DNA of 64,000 bases from Tetraselmis striata. Its lineage: Eukaryota; Chlorophyta; Chlorodendrophyceae; Chlorodendrales; Chlorodendraceae. The DNA lies in the NCBI GenBank assembly GCA_006384855.1, contig VCJN01002948.1, forward strand, positions 62,001-126,000, given 5' to 3'. Within the stretch, counting starts at the first letter, position 1; each line of letters opens with the position of its first letter. Both the position numbers and the translations under genes were made by a program. The notes below the pieces were generated by a model that worked only from the letters and a program-made list of their open reading frames with translations, ran no database searches and was not told the origin of the DNA. Below are positions 11,353 through 20,481 of this stretch, piece by piece.

Positions 11353-12509
11353 TAGCCAGCCGCGTGCCGTCCGGGCTGAAGGCCACGCTGGTGACCACCT
11401 CAGTGTGCCCCTTCAGCGGCTGCATCGGCGCCTCTTCCCCCGTGAGCGCGTTCCACACCCGCACCGTCTTGTCCTCCGACGCATTGACCAGCCGCGTGCT
11501 GTCTGGGCTGAAGGACAAGCGGTTGACCACCTCAATGAACCCCCGCAGCGGGTGCGGCTGCGCCTCCCCCCCCCCCGTGAGTGCGTTCCGCGCCCGCGCC
11601 GTCTTGTCCTCCGACGCACTGACATGTTGCTTGCCGTCCGGGCTGAAGGCCACGCTGGTGACCACCTCAGTTTGCCCCCGCAGCGGCTGCGGCAGTACTT
11701 CTTCCCCCGTGATCGCGTTCCACAGCCGTAGTGTCTTGTCCCTCGACGCACTAGCCAGCCGCGTGCCGTCCGGGCTGAAGGCCACGCTGGTGACCACCTC
11801 AGTGTGCCCCTTCAGAGGCTGCATCGGCGCCCTTTCCCCCGTGAGCGCGTCCCACACCCGTAGTGTTGTCATAGAACGCACATGCCAATCGCTTGTTGTC
11901 CGGGCTGCAAGCCATGCTAGTGACCACCTCAGTGTGCCCCCGCATCGGATGCAGCAGCGCCTCCTCCCCCGTGAGCGCGTTCCACACCCGCACCGTCCAG
12001 TCTGCCGACGCACGGGCTTGCTGCGTGCCGTCCGGACTGAAGGCCGCGCTGGTGACCACCTCAGTGTGCCCCTTCAGCGGCTGCGGTAGCGCCTCCTCCC
12101 CCGTTAGCGCGTCCCACACCCGCAGTGTCTTGTCATAGGACGCATTGGTCAGCCGGTTGCCGTCCGGGCTGAAGGCCACGCTAGTAAACACCTCAGTGTG
12201 CCGCCGCAGCGGATGCGGGAGCGCCTCTTCCCCCGTGAGCGCGTTCTATTCCCCCACCGTCTTGTCCTCCGACGCATAGGCCAGCCGTGTGCCGTCCGGG
12301 CTGAATGCCACGCTGGTGACCACCTCACTGTGCCCCTTCAGCGGGTGCGGCAGCGCCTCCTCCCCCGTTAGCGCGTCCCACACCCGTAGTGTCTTGTCAT
12401 AGGACGCACTAGTCAGCCGCTTGCCGTCCGGGCTGAAGGCCACGCTAGTAAACACCTCAGTGTGCCGCCGCAGCGGATGCGGGAGCGCCTCTTCCCCCGT
12501 GAGCGCGAT

Positions 12510-13349
12510 CTATTCCCCCACCGTCTTGTCCTCCGACGCATAGGCCAGCCGTGTGCCGTCCGGGCTGAATGCCACGCTTGTGACCACCTCACTGTGCCCC
12601 CGCATGGGCTGCATCGGCGCCTCTTCCCCCGTGAGTGCGTTCCACACCCGCACCGTCTTGTCCTCCGACGCACTGACCAACCGCGTGCGCCTACCCCCCC
12701 AAAGCCGTTGCGCCTCCCCCCTTGTGAGCGCGTTCCGCACCCGCACCGTCTTGTCCTCCGACGCACTGGCCAGTTGCTTGCCGTCCGGACTGAAGGCCAC
12801 GCTAGTGACAACCTTAGTGTGCCCCCGCAGCGGCTGCGGCAGCACTTCTTCCCCCGTGATCGCGTTCCACACCCGTAGTAATTTGTCCCTCGACGCACTG
12901 ACCAGCCGCGGGCCGTCCGGGCTGAAGGAAACGCTGGTGACCACCTCAGTGTGCCCCTGCGGGGGGCGCGGCTGCGCCTCAGCCCCCGTGAGCGCGTTCC
13001 ACACCCGCACCGTCTTGTCCTCCGACGCATTGACCAGCCGCGTGCTGTCTGGGCTGAAGGACAAGCGGTTGACCATCCCAATGTACCCCCGCAGCGGGTG
13101 CGGGTGCGCCTCCCCCCCCCCCCGTGAGTGCGTTCCGCGCCCGCGCCGTCTTGTCCTCCGACGCACTGACATGTTGCTTGCCGTCCGGGCTGAAGGCCAC
13201 GCTGGTGACCACCTCAGTTTGCCCCCGCAGCGGGTGCGGCAGTACTTCTTCCCCCGTGATCGCGTTCCACAGCTGTAGTGTCTTGTCCCTCGACGCACTA
13301 GCCAGCCGCGTGCCGTCCGGGCTGAAGGCCACGCTGGTGACCACCTCAC
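12510..13349 (-). CDS. WD40 fragment carrying the intact short Arg-rich blade
   Basis: 279 codons. It enters the WD40 frame at the 12-C tract (about 13112-13123) and then holds six blades to an amber at 12510: [24 protein letters not shown], the short blade ([18 protein letters not shown]), and the APMQPMRGH and KTVGE blades. Here Leu of RRTRLVSAS is intact, proving that the TAA in the A units is derived. Counterpart: 34393-34959. Confidence 0.5.
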   Translation of the reverse strand: MRWSPAWPSARTARGWLVRRGTRHYSCGTRSRGKKYCRTRCGGKLRWSPAWPSARTASNMSVRRRTRRRGRGTHSRGGGEAHPHPLRGYIGMVNRLSFSPDSTRLVNASEDKTVRVWNALTGAEAQPRPPQGHTEVVTSVSFSPDGPRLVSASRDKLLRVWNAITGEEVLPQPLRGHTKVVTSVAFSPDGKQLASASEDKTVRVRNALTRGEAQRLWGGRRTRLVSASEDKTVRVWNALTGEEAPMQPMRGHSEVVTSVAFSPDGTRLAYASEDKTVGE

Positions 13350-13887
13350 TGTGCCCCTTCAGAGGCTGCATCGGCGCCCTTTCCCCCGTGAGCGCGTTCC
13401 ACACCCGCACCGTCTTGTTCTCCGACGCACAGGCCAGCCGCTTGCCGTCCGGGCTGAAGGCCACGCTAGTGACCACTTCGGTGTGCCGCCGCAGCTGCTG
13501 CGGGAGCGCCTCTTCCCCCGTGAGCGCGTTCCACACCCGCACCGTCCTGTCCTCCGCTGCACAGGCCAGCCGCGTGCCGTCGGGGCTGAAGGCCAAGCGG
13601 TTGACCACCTCAATGTACCCCCGCAGCGGGTGCGGCTGCACCTCCCCCCCCCGTGAGTGCGTTCCGCGCCCGCGCCGTGTTGTCCTCCGACGCACTGACA
13701 TGTTGCTTGCCGTCCGGGCTGAAGGCCACGCTGGTGACCACCTCAGTTTGCCCCCGCAGCGGCTGCGGCAGCACTTCTTCCCCCGTGATCGCGTTCCACA
13801 GCCGTAGTGTCTTGTCCCTCGACGCACTAGCCAGCCGCGTGCCGTCCGGGCTGAAGGCCACGCTGGTGACCACCTCACTGTGCCCCT

Positions 13888-14619
13888 TCAGCGGCTGCAT
13901 CGGCGCCTCTTCCCCCGTGAGCGCGTTCCACACCCGCACCGTCTTGTCCTCCGACGCATTGACCAGCCGCGTGCTGTCTGGGCTGAAGGACAAGCGGTTG
14001 ACCACCTCAATGAACCCCCGCAGCGGGTGCGGCTGCGCCTCCCCCCCCCCGTGAGTGCGTTCCGCGCCCGCGCCGTCTTGTCCTCCGACGCACTGACATG
14101 TTGCTTGCCGTCCGGGCTGAAGGCCACGCTGGTGACCACCTCAATGTACCCCCGAAGTTGGTGCGGCTGCGCCTCCCCACCCGTGAGCGCGTTCCGCGCC
14201 CGCATCGCCTTGTCCTCCGACGCACTGACCAGTTGCACGCCGTCCGGGCTGAAGGCCACGCTGGTGACCATCCCAGTTGGCCCCCGCAGCGGGTGCGGCA
14301 GCACTTCTTCCCCCGTGATCGCGTTCCACACCCGTAGTGTCTTGTCCCTCGACGCACTAGCCAGCCGCGTGCCGTCCGGGCTGAAGGCCACGCTGGTGAC
14401 CACCTCAGTGTGCCCCTTCAGGGGCTGCATCGGCGCCTCTTCCCCCGTGAGCGCGTCCCATACCCGTAGTGGTGTCATAGAACGCACATGCCAATCGCTT
14501 GCCGTCCGGGCTGCAGGCCATGCTAGTGACCACCTCAGTGTGCCCCCGCATCGGATGCAGCTGCGCCTCCTCCCCCGAGAGCGCGTTCCACACCCGCACC
14601 GTCCAGTCTGCCGACGCAC
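13888..14619 (-). pseudogene. WD40 fragment at the end of segmental duplication copy 1
   Basis: 243 codons. The WD40 frame runs from the [11 protein letters not shown] blade through [19 protein letters not shown] and [10 protein letters not shown], then is lost in the 10-C tract near 14041-14050. The SEDKAMRARN blade with a PHQLRGY linker occurs only once in the window, consistent with lying just outside the duplicated block. Confidence 0.55.
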
Positions 14620-14754
14620 TAGCCAGCCGCGTGCCGTCCGGGCTGAAGGCCACGCTGGTGACCACCTCAGTTTGCCCCCGCAGCGGCTGCGGCAGCGCCT
14701 TGTCTCCCGTTAGCGCGTCCCAAACCCGTAGTTGCTTGTCATAGGACGCACTGG

Positions 14755-15417
14755 TCAGCCGCTTGCCGTCCGGTCTTGCCGCTTGCGGTCCGGACTGAAG
14801 GCCACGCTGGTGACCATCCCAGTGTGCCCCCGCAATGGCAGCGGCTGCACCTCCCCCCCCCCCCCCCCCCCCGTGAGCGCGTTCCACACCCGCGCCGTCT
14901 TGTTCTCCGACGCACTGACTAGCAGCGTGCCGTCTGGGTTAAAGGCCACGCTGTTGATCACCTTTGTGTGCCCCCGCAGCGGCTGCGGCAGCACATCTTC
15001 CCTTGTTAGCGCGTTCCACACCCGTAGTGTGTTTTCCCTTGACTCACTAGCCAGCCGCTTGCCGTCCAGGCTGAAGGCCATGCTGGTGGCCACCTCAGTG
15101 TGCCCCCGCATCGGCCGCAACAGCGCCTCCTCCCATGCAAGCGCGTCCCACACCCGTAGTGTCTTGTCCCTCGACGCACTAGCCAGCCGCGTGCCGTCCG
15201 GGCTGAAGGCCACGCTGGTGACCACCTCAGTGTGCCCCCGCAGCGGCTGCGGCAGCGCCTTGTCTCCCGTTAGCGCGTCCCACACCCGTAGTGTCTTGTC
15301 ATAGCACGCACTGGGCAGCCGCTTGCCGTCCAGGCTAAAGGCCATGCTGGTGGCCACCCCAGTGTGCCCCCGCATCGGCCGCAACAGCGCCTCCTCCCAT
15401 GCAAGCGCGTTCCACAC
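14755..15417 (-). CDS. Diverged WD40 fragment, five blades in frame
   Basis: 220 residues in one frame. Linkers [16 protein letters not shown] and [13 protein letters not shown] and loops SMAFSLDGKRL and NPDGTLLVSAS are not found elsewhere in the window. The 20-C tract at 14853-14872 is crossed in frame (20 is 2 modulo 3) as poly-Gly. It ends in a blade truncated at SPDRKR, where two blade remnants are joined by a deletion near 14770. It lies in the least homogenised region and may be closest to the ancestral gene. Confidence 0.5.
   Translation of the reverse strand: MWNALAWEEALLRPMRGHTGVATSMAFSLDGKRLPSACYDKTLRVWDALTGDKALPQPLRGHTEVVTSVAFSPDGTRLASASRDKTLRVWDALAWEEALLRPMRGHTEVATSMAFSLDGKRLASESRENTLRVWNALTREDVLPQPLRGHTKVINSVAFNPDGTLLVSASENKTARVWNALTGGGGGGEVQPLPLRGHTGMVTSVAFSPDRKRQDRTASG
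14853..14872 (-). repeat. Mononucleotide tract, 20 C
   Basis: In the [10 protein letters not shown] linker of the diverged region; read in frame as Gly residues. Sister sites have 7 C (for example 7510-7516). Confidence 0.9.
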
Positions 15418-15442
15418 CCGTAGTGTCTTGTCCCTCGACGCA

Positions 15443-15970
15443 CTAGCCAGCCGCGTCCAGCGGCTGCGGCAGCGCCTTGTCTCCCGTTAGCGCGTCCCAC
15501 ACCCGTAGTGTCTTGTCATAGGACGCATTGGTCAGCCGCTTGCCGCCCGGGCTAAAGGCCACGCTAGTGACCACTTCGGTGTGCCCCCGCAGCGGCTGCG
15601 GGAGCGCCTCTTCCCCCGTGAGCGCGTTCCACACCCCTACCGTCTTGTCCTCCGACACACATGCCAGCCGTTTGCCGTCCGGGCTGAAGGCCACGCTGGT
15701 GACCACCTCAATGTGCCCCCGCATGGGCTGCATCGGCGCCTCTTCCCCCGTGAGTGCGTTCCACACCAGCACCGTCTTGATCTCCGTCGCACTGACTAGC
15801 CGTGTGCCGTCGGGGCTGAAGGCCACGCTGGTGACCACCTCAGTGTGCCCCTTCAGCGGCTGCGGCAGCGCCTCCTCCCCCGTTAGCGCGTCCCACACCC
15901 GTAGAGTCTTGTCATAGGACGCACTAGTCAGCCGCTTGCCGTCCGGGCTGAAGGCCACGCTAGTAAACAC
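15443..15970 (-). CDS. Diverged WD40 fragment with intact KTVGVWN blade
   Basis: 175 residues, four blades: [41 protein letters not shown]. The third shows the unmutated form of the KTVGE-amber blade. The frame ends after PLDAAG because part of a blade is deleted at about 15455, where CCGCGT is joined directly to CCAGCGG. Confidence 0.55.
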   Translation of the reverse strand: MFTSVAFSPDGKRLTSASYDKTLRVWDALTGEEALPQPLKGHTEVVTSVAFSPDGTRLVSATEIKTVLVWNALTGEEAPMQPMRGHIEVVTSVAFSPDGKRLACVSEDKTVGVWNALTGEEALPQPLRGHTEVVTSVAFSPGGKRLTNASYDKTLRVWDALTGDKALPQPLDAAG

Positions 15971-16024
15971 CTCAGTGTGCCGCCGCAGCGGCCGCGGGAG
16001 CGCCTCTTCCCCCGTGAGCGCGTT

Positions 16025-16516
16025 CTATTCCCCCACCGTCTTGTCCTTCGACGCATAGGCCAATTGCTTGCCGTCCGGACTGAATGCCACGCTAGTGACA
16101 ACCTTAGTGTGCCCCCGCAGCGGCTGCGGCAGCACTTCTTCCCCCGTGATCGCGTTCCACACCCGTAGTAATTTGTCCCTCGACGCACCGACCAGCCGCG
16201 GGCCGTCCGGGCTGAAGGAAACGCTGGTGACCACTTTAGTGTGCCCCTTCGGGAAGCGCGGCTGCGCCTCAGCCCCCGTGAGCGCGTTCCGCACCCGCAC
16301 CGTCTTGTCCTCCGACGCACTGGCCAGGTGCTTGCCGTCCGGACTAGAGGCCACGCTGGTGACCATCCCAGTGTGCCCCCGCAACGGCTGCGGCAGCACT
16401 TCTTCCCCCGTGATCGCGTTCCACACCCGCACCGCCTTGCCCTCCGACGCACATGCCAGACGCGTGCCGTCCGGGCTGAAGGCCACCCTCGTGATCACCT
16501 CGGTGTGCCCCCGCAT
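16025..16516 (-). pseudogene. WD40 fragment, four blades, TAA to TAG
   Basis: 163 residues corresponding to 67-612 but without the short Arg-rich blade: [30 protein letters not shown], then [14 protein letters not shown] and TAG. The last blade is a chimera of the KQL and AYAS types, so a crossover occurred inside a blade. Confidence 0.6.
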
Positions 16517-17228
16517 CGGTTACATCGGCGCCTCTTCCCCCGTGAGCGCGTTCCACACCCGCACCGTCTTGTTCTCCGACGCACTGCCTAGCCGTGTGCC
16601 GTCTGGGTTGAAGGCCACGCTGGTGACCATATCAGTGTGCCGCTGCAGCGGCCGTGGCAGCGCCTCCCCCCCCCGTCACCTCGTTCCACACACCGCGCCG
16701 TCTTGTCTTCCGACGCACTGGCCAGTTGCTTGCGGTCCGGACTGAAGGCCACGCTGGTGACCATCTTAGTGTGCCCCCGCAATGGCAGCGGCTGCACCTC
16801 CCCCCGTGAGCGCGTTCCACACCCGCACCGTCTTGTTCTCCGACGCACAGGCCAGCCGTTTGCCGTCCGGGCTGAAGGCCACGCTAGTGACCACTTCGGT
16901 GTGCCGCCGCATCTGCTGCGGGAGCGCCTCTTCCCCCGTGAGCGCGTTCCACACCCGCACCGTCTTGTCCTCCACTGCACAGGCCAGCCGCGTGCCGTCG
17001 GGGCTGAAGGCCACGCTGGTGACCACCTCAATGTGCCCCCGCATGGGTTGCATCGGCGCCGCTTCCCCCGTGAGTGCGTTCCACACCCGCACCGTCTTGT
17101 CCTCCGACGCACCGACCAGCCGCGTGCTGTCTGGGCTGAAGGCCAAGCGGTTGACCACCTCAATGTACCCCCGCAGCGGGTGCGGCTGCGCCTCCCCCCG
17201 TGAGCGCATTCCGCGCCCGCACCGTCTT

Positions 17229-17236
17229 GTCCTCCG
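17229..17236. repeat. Target-site duplication, left
   Basis: GTCCTCCG immediately before the element, a segment found in most blades (coding the SED of SASEDKTV), so the insertion hit the commonest blade motif. Confidence 0.85.
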
Positions 17237-17253
17237 TAGGGCTCCGCATCAAG
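17237..17253 (+). repeat. Left terminal inverted repeat
   Basis: TAGGGCTCCGCATCAAG, directly after the target duplication. It mismatches the right end at one position (G versus A, fourth base). Confidence 0.88.
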
Positions 17254-17364
17254 CCTTAGGAGATAAATATCAAGAATTGGTGCATGACGGAAAAAAAGAT
17301 CAAGATTTGATGCATGATTTAGTTGATCCGATCTTTAATCGATTTAATTGGGTTGCTAAACATT

Positions 17365-17477
17365 GGTGCACCGGTGCACCGGTGCACCAGTAAATTGTGT
17401 CTAAATATCGGTGCACCAGTAAATTCCGTGTGTAAATATTGGTGCACCCGAAAATTATGCGAAAATATTGGTGCACC
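17365..17477. repeat. Left subterminal GGTGCACC palindrome cluster
   Basis: Six copies of the palindrome GGTGCACC at 17365, 17373, 17381, 17410, 17441 and 17470. The first three are abutting; the rest are 29-31 bp apart within the context AAATATYGGTGCACCAG. By analogy with hAT elements these are likely transposase-binding sites. The interval 17254-17364 holds no gene. Confidence 0.75.
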
Positions 17478-17596
17478 AGAGGTGATATATGCAGTATTAA
17501 TCGATTTTACTCCGCGAATTTGAAGTTAATCTGGAAGAAAGGAAATTGTGTCAAGTTCATGCGATGAAAATGAGCCTCAATTAACATCATCATATT

Positions 17597-17839
17597 ATGA
17601 TTACTCGTACAAGTACGAGGAGGTTTTATTACATAAGGGCTTTCATCATCATATCATTATTACACTTTGATCCATGCATCAAGTGGACAGGACGCACACC
17701 ACATTACTGCAGCATGTGTGATGCGCTAAGTACTAAGAAGCATGTATGGGACCAATCCCATACAACTTGGGAAAAAGATTGCGGCCACTGCCCTCCCCCT
17801 TCGTCCGCGGGAATCATCAATGAGTACAACCCTGTCTAA
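17597..17839 (+). CDS. Small ORF inside the hAT-like element (80 aa), unknown
   Basis: Not recognised. Residues 10-24 are hydrophobic (FYYIRAFIIISLLHF). Residues 38-55 have the spacing Cys-x2-Cys-x7-His-x5-His, resembling a U1/matrin-type or C2H2 zinc finger, followed by a Cys62-x2-Cys65 pair. It ends after NEYNPV. It is not a hAT transposase: there is no dimerisation region and the length is far too short. It may be a captured host fragment, a transposase remnant or chance. The ATG is the first in frame; no promoter was identified. Confidence 0.3.
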   Translation: MITRTSTRRFYYIRAFIIISLLHFDPCIKWTGRTPHYCSMCDALSTKKHVWDQSHTTWEKDCGHCPPPSSAGIINEYNPV

Positions 17840-17930
17840 GCATCGTCACGACCGAAGCCGTCGATGACACATGTCTCCCACTGTGGTTGATTCTCGGTTG
17901 ATTCTTGGTGATTCAATTACGCAGATAAAT

Positions 17931-18158
17931 ATTGGTGCATCGGTAAACTATGCGGTTAAATGTTGGTGCATCAGTTAATGTCGGCACCGAAGTATCGGTG
18001 CACCAGTAAATACCGGTATCTTAATATCGGTGCACCAGTAAATTCCGCGCCTAAATATCGGTGCACCGAATATTACAGCCCAATAAATATCGGTGCACCA
18101 GTAAATTCCGCGCCTAAATATTGATTCTTGGTGCGATTCACGATCTGTCTGGTGCACC
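17931..18158. repeat. Right subterminal GGTGCACC palindrome cluster
   Basis: Degenerate copies (GGTGCATC) near 17934 and 17965, exact copies at 17997, 18029, 18060 and 18092 spaced 31-32 bp apart, and an isolated one at 18151. Flanks read AATATCGGTGCACCAGTAA as at the left end. The stretch 17840-18180 has no gene. Confidence 0.75.
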
Positions 18159-18180
18159 ATGATTCGATCTTTTATTGATT

Positions 18181-18197
18181 CTTGATGCGGAGCCTTA
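18181..18197 (-). repeat. Right terminal inverted repeat
   Basis: CTTGATGCGGAGCCTTA on the plus strand, the inverse complement of the left end with one mismatch. Its last three bases supply an in-frame TAA to the interrupted WD40 blade on the minus strand. Confidence 0.88.
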
Positions 18198-18782
18198 GTC
18201 CTCCGACGCACTGACATGTTGCTTGCCGTCCGGGCTGAAGGCCACGCTGGTGACCATCCCAGTTTTCCCCCGCAGCGGCTGCGGCAGCACTTCTTCCCCC
18301 ATGATCGCGTTCCACACCCGTAGTGTCTTGTCCCTCGACGCACTAGCCAGCCGCGTGCCATCCGGGCTGAAGGCCACGCTGGTGACCACCTCAGTGTGCC
18401 CCTTCAGGGGCTGCATCGGCGCCTCAGCCCCCGTGAGCGCGTCCCATACCCGTAGTGTTGTAATAGGACGCTTTGGCCAGCCGCTTGCCGTCCGGGCTGC
18501 AGGCCATGCTAGTGACCACCTCAGTGTGCCCCCGCATCGGATGCAGCTGCGCCTCCTCCCCCGAGAGCGCGTTCCACACCCGCACCGTCCAGTCTGCCGA
18601 CGCACGGGCTTGCTGCGTGCCGTCCGGACTGAAGGCCACGCTGGTGACCACTTCGGTGTGCCCCGGCATCGGATGCAGCAGCGCCTCCTCCCCGTTAGCG
18701 CGTCCCACACCCGCAGTGTCTTGTCATAGGACGCACTAGTCAGCCGCTTGCCGTCCGGGCTGAAGGCCACGCTAGTAAACAC
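18195..18782 (-). pseudogene. WD40 fragment truncated by the hAT-like insertion
   Basis: 195 codons. It starts in the WD40 frame ([20 protein letters not shown]), shifts frame at a lost C near 18692 (CTCCCCGTTAGC versus CTCCCCCGTTAGC), returns at [12 protein letters not shown], passes [13 protein letters not shown] and ends at KQHVSASED followed by TAA. That TAA is the terminal TTA of the transposon read on the minus strand. Confidence 0.6.
18198..18205. repeat. Target-site duplication, right
   Basis: GTCCTCCG immediately after the element, followed by the uninterrupted continuation ACGCACTGACATG. Confidence 0.85.
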
Positions 18783-19004
18783 CTCAGTGTGCCGCCGCAG
18801 CGGCCGCGGGAGCGCCTCTTCCCCCGTGAGCGCGATCTATTCCCCCACCGTCTTGTCCTCCGACGCATAGGCCAGCCGTGTGCCGTCCGGGCTGAAGGCC
18901 ATGCTGGTGACCACCTTAATGCGCCCCCGCATGGGCTGCATTGGCGCCTCTTCCCCCGTGAGTGCGTTCCACACCCGCACCGTCTTGTCCTCCGACGCAC
19001 TAAC

Positions 19005-19499
19005 TTACCGTGTGCGCCTGCCCCCCCAAAGCCGTTGCGCCTCCCCCCTTGTGAGCGCGTTCCGCACCCGCACCGTCTTGTCCTCCGACGCACTGACATG
19101 TTGCTTGCCGTCCGGACTGAAGGCCACGCTAGTGACAACCTTAGTGTGCCCCCGCAGCGGCTGCGGCAGCACTTCTTCCCCCGTGATCGCGTTCCACACC
19201 CGTAGTAATTTGTCCCTCGACGCACTGACCAGCCGCGAGCCGTCCGGGCTGAAGGCCACGCTGGTGACCACCTCAGTGTGCCCCTTCGGGGGGCGCGGCT
19301 GCGCCTCAGCCCCCGTGAGCGCGTTCCGCACCCGCACCGTCTTGTCCTCCGACGCACTGGCCAGGTGCTTGCCGTCCGGACTAGAGGCCACGCTGGTGAC
19401 CATCCCAGTGTGCCCCCGCAGCGGCTGCGGCAGCACTTCTTCCCCCGTGATCGCACCGGCAGCACTTCCACACCCGCACCGTCTTGCCCTCCGACGCAC
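19005..19499 (-). pseudogene. WD40 blades with a 10-bp templated insertion
   Basis: Equivalent of 67-612 (ends at the same Leu-to-TAA), but the upstream blade is disrupted near 19455-19465, where GTGATCGCGTTCC has become GTGATCGCACCGGCAGCACTTCC. The extra bases resemble the GGCAGCACTTC found 40 bp upstream and shift the frame. Confidence 0.6.
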
Positions 19500-19935
19500 A
19501 TGCCAGACGCGTGCCGTCCGGGCTGAAGGCCACCCTCGTGATCACCTCGGTGTGCCCCCGCATCGGTTACATCGGCGCCTCTTCCCCCGTGAGCGCGTTC
19601 CACACCCGCACCGTCTTGTTCTCCGACGCACCGCCTAGCCGTGTGCCGTCTGGGTTGAAGGCCACGCTGGTGACCACCTCAGTGGGCCGCTACAGCGGCC
19701 CTGGTAGCGCCCCCCCCCCCCCCCCGTCACCTCGCTCCACACACCGCACCGTCTTGTCTTCCGACGCACTGACCAGTTGCTTGCGGTCCGGACTGAAGGC
19801 CACGCTAGTGACCATCTTAGTGTGCCCCCGCAATGGCAGCGGCTGCACCTCCCCCCCGTGAGCGCGTTCCACACCCGCACCGTCTTGTTCTCCGACGCAC
19901 AGGCCAGCCGTTTGCCGTCCGGGCTGAAGGCCACG

Positions 19936-20481
19936 CTAGTGACCACTTCGGTGTGCCGCCGCAGGGGGTGCGGCTGCGCCCCCCCCCCCCCCTCCCGTGA
20001 GTGCGTTCCGCGCCCGCGCCGTGTTGTCCTCCGACGCACTGACATGTTGCTTGCCGTCCGGGCTGAAGGCCACGCTGGTGACCATCCCAGTTGGCCCCCG
20101 CAGCGGGTGCGGCAGCACTTCTTCCCCCGTGATCGCGTTCCACAGCCGTAGTGTCTTGTCCCTCGACGCACTAGCCAGCCGCGTGCCATCCGGGCTGAAG
20201 GCCACGCTGGTGACCACCTCAGTGTGCCCCTTCAGAGGCTGCATCGGCGCCCTTTCCCCCGTGAGCGCGTTCCACACCCGCACCGTCTTGATCTCCGTCG
20301 CACGGATTAGCCGCGTGCCGTCTGGGCTGAAGGCCACGCTGGTGACCACCTCAGTGTGCCCCTTCAGCGGCTGCGGTAGCGCCTCCTCCCCCGTTAGCGC
20401 GTCCCACACCCGCAGTGTCTTGTCATAGGACGCATTGGTCAGCCGGTTGCCGTCCGGGCTGAAGGCCACGCTAGTAAACAC
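19936..20481 (-). pseudogene. WD40 fragment, four blades in frame
   Basis: 181 residues: [35 protein letters not shown] (linker [11 protein letters not shown]) and [10 protein letters not shown]. It then runs into the C tract at 19979-19992, which is interrupted by T at 19993, and is lost in a Gly/Ala-rich tail ending AHRSGH. The RLIRAT loop is private to this copy. Confidence 0.55.

Larger units (their letters stand above)
1790..14143 (-). repeat. Segmental duplication, copy 1 (12.35 kb)
   Basis: Copy 1 of a direct duplication with 21805-36027. Blade order, stops and indels correspond one to one at an offset of 20014-20015 up to about 11404, and at 21883-21884 from 11405 to 14143. The jump is explained by two extra seven-blade modules in copy 2. 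The boundaries are where blade identity stops matching: upstream the NRLTNAS pair versus KRLTSAS, downstream the CAATGTACCCCCGAAG blade at about 14143. Confidence 0.88.
1..17236 (-). repeat. WD40-blade tandem array, left part
   Basis: Head-to-tail minus-strand blades of about 132 bp. Each codes a Gly-His start ([15 protein letters not shown]), a variable loop (TRLASAS, KRLACAS, KQHVSAS), the structural Asp in SEDKTV, the Trp in RVWNALTG and a linker (EEALPQPLR or EAPMQPMR). These are the GH, D and W landmarks of WD40 blades, which stack in sevens into beta-propellers that bind proteins or peptides. Blade types recur in fixed orders, giving higher-order repeats. The array carries in-frame stops, G-tract frameshifts and truncated blades. 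It continues off the left edge: base 1 matches base 2205, the start of the next unit. It is interrupted only by the insertion at 17237. Confidence 0.95.
17237..18197. mobile_element. Non-autonomous hAT-like DNA transposon (961 bp)
   Basis: AT-rich DNA unlike everything around it, bounded by inverted repeats (TAGGGCTCCGCATCAAG on the left, TAAGGCTCCGCATCAAG read inward on the right, 16 of 17 matching) and by an exact 8-bp duplication GTCCTCCG. Removing the element and one duplication restores an ordinary blade identical in this stretch to about 14081-14100. Eight-bp duplications and termini starting TAGGG or CAGGG are characteristic of the hAT superfamily. Clusters of GGTGCACC palindromes lie inside both ends, as subterminal transposase sites do in hAT elements. 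There is no transposase, so mobilisation would need one in trans. hAT assignment is inference from ends and duplication length. Confidence 0.85.

Noticed and set aside
17365-18158. CRISPR-like array of palindromic repeats with about 31-bp spacing
   Set aside because: The repeats are only about 8 bp, the intervening sequences resemble each other, they sit symmetrically inside transposon ends, and there are no cas genes.
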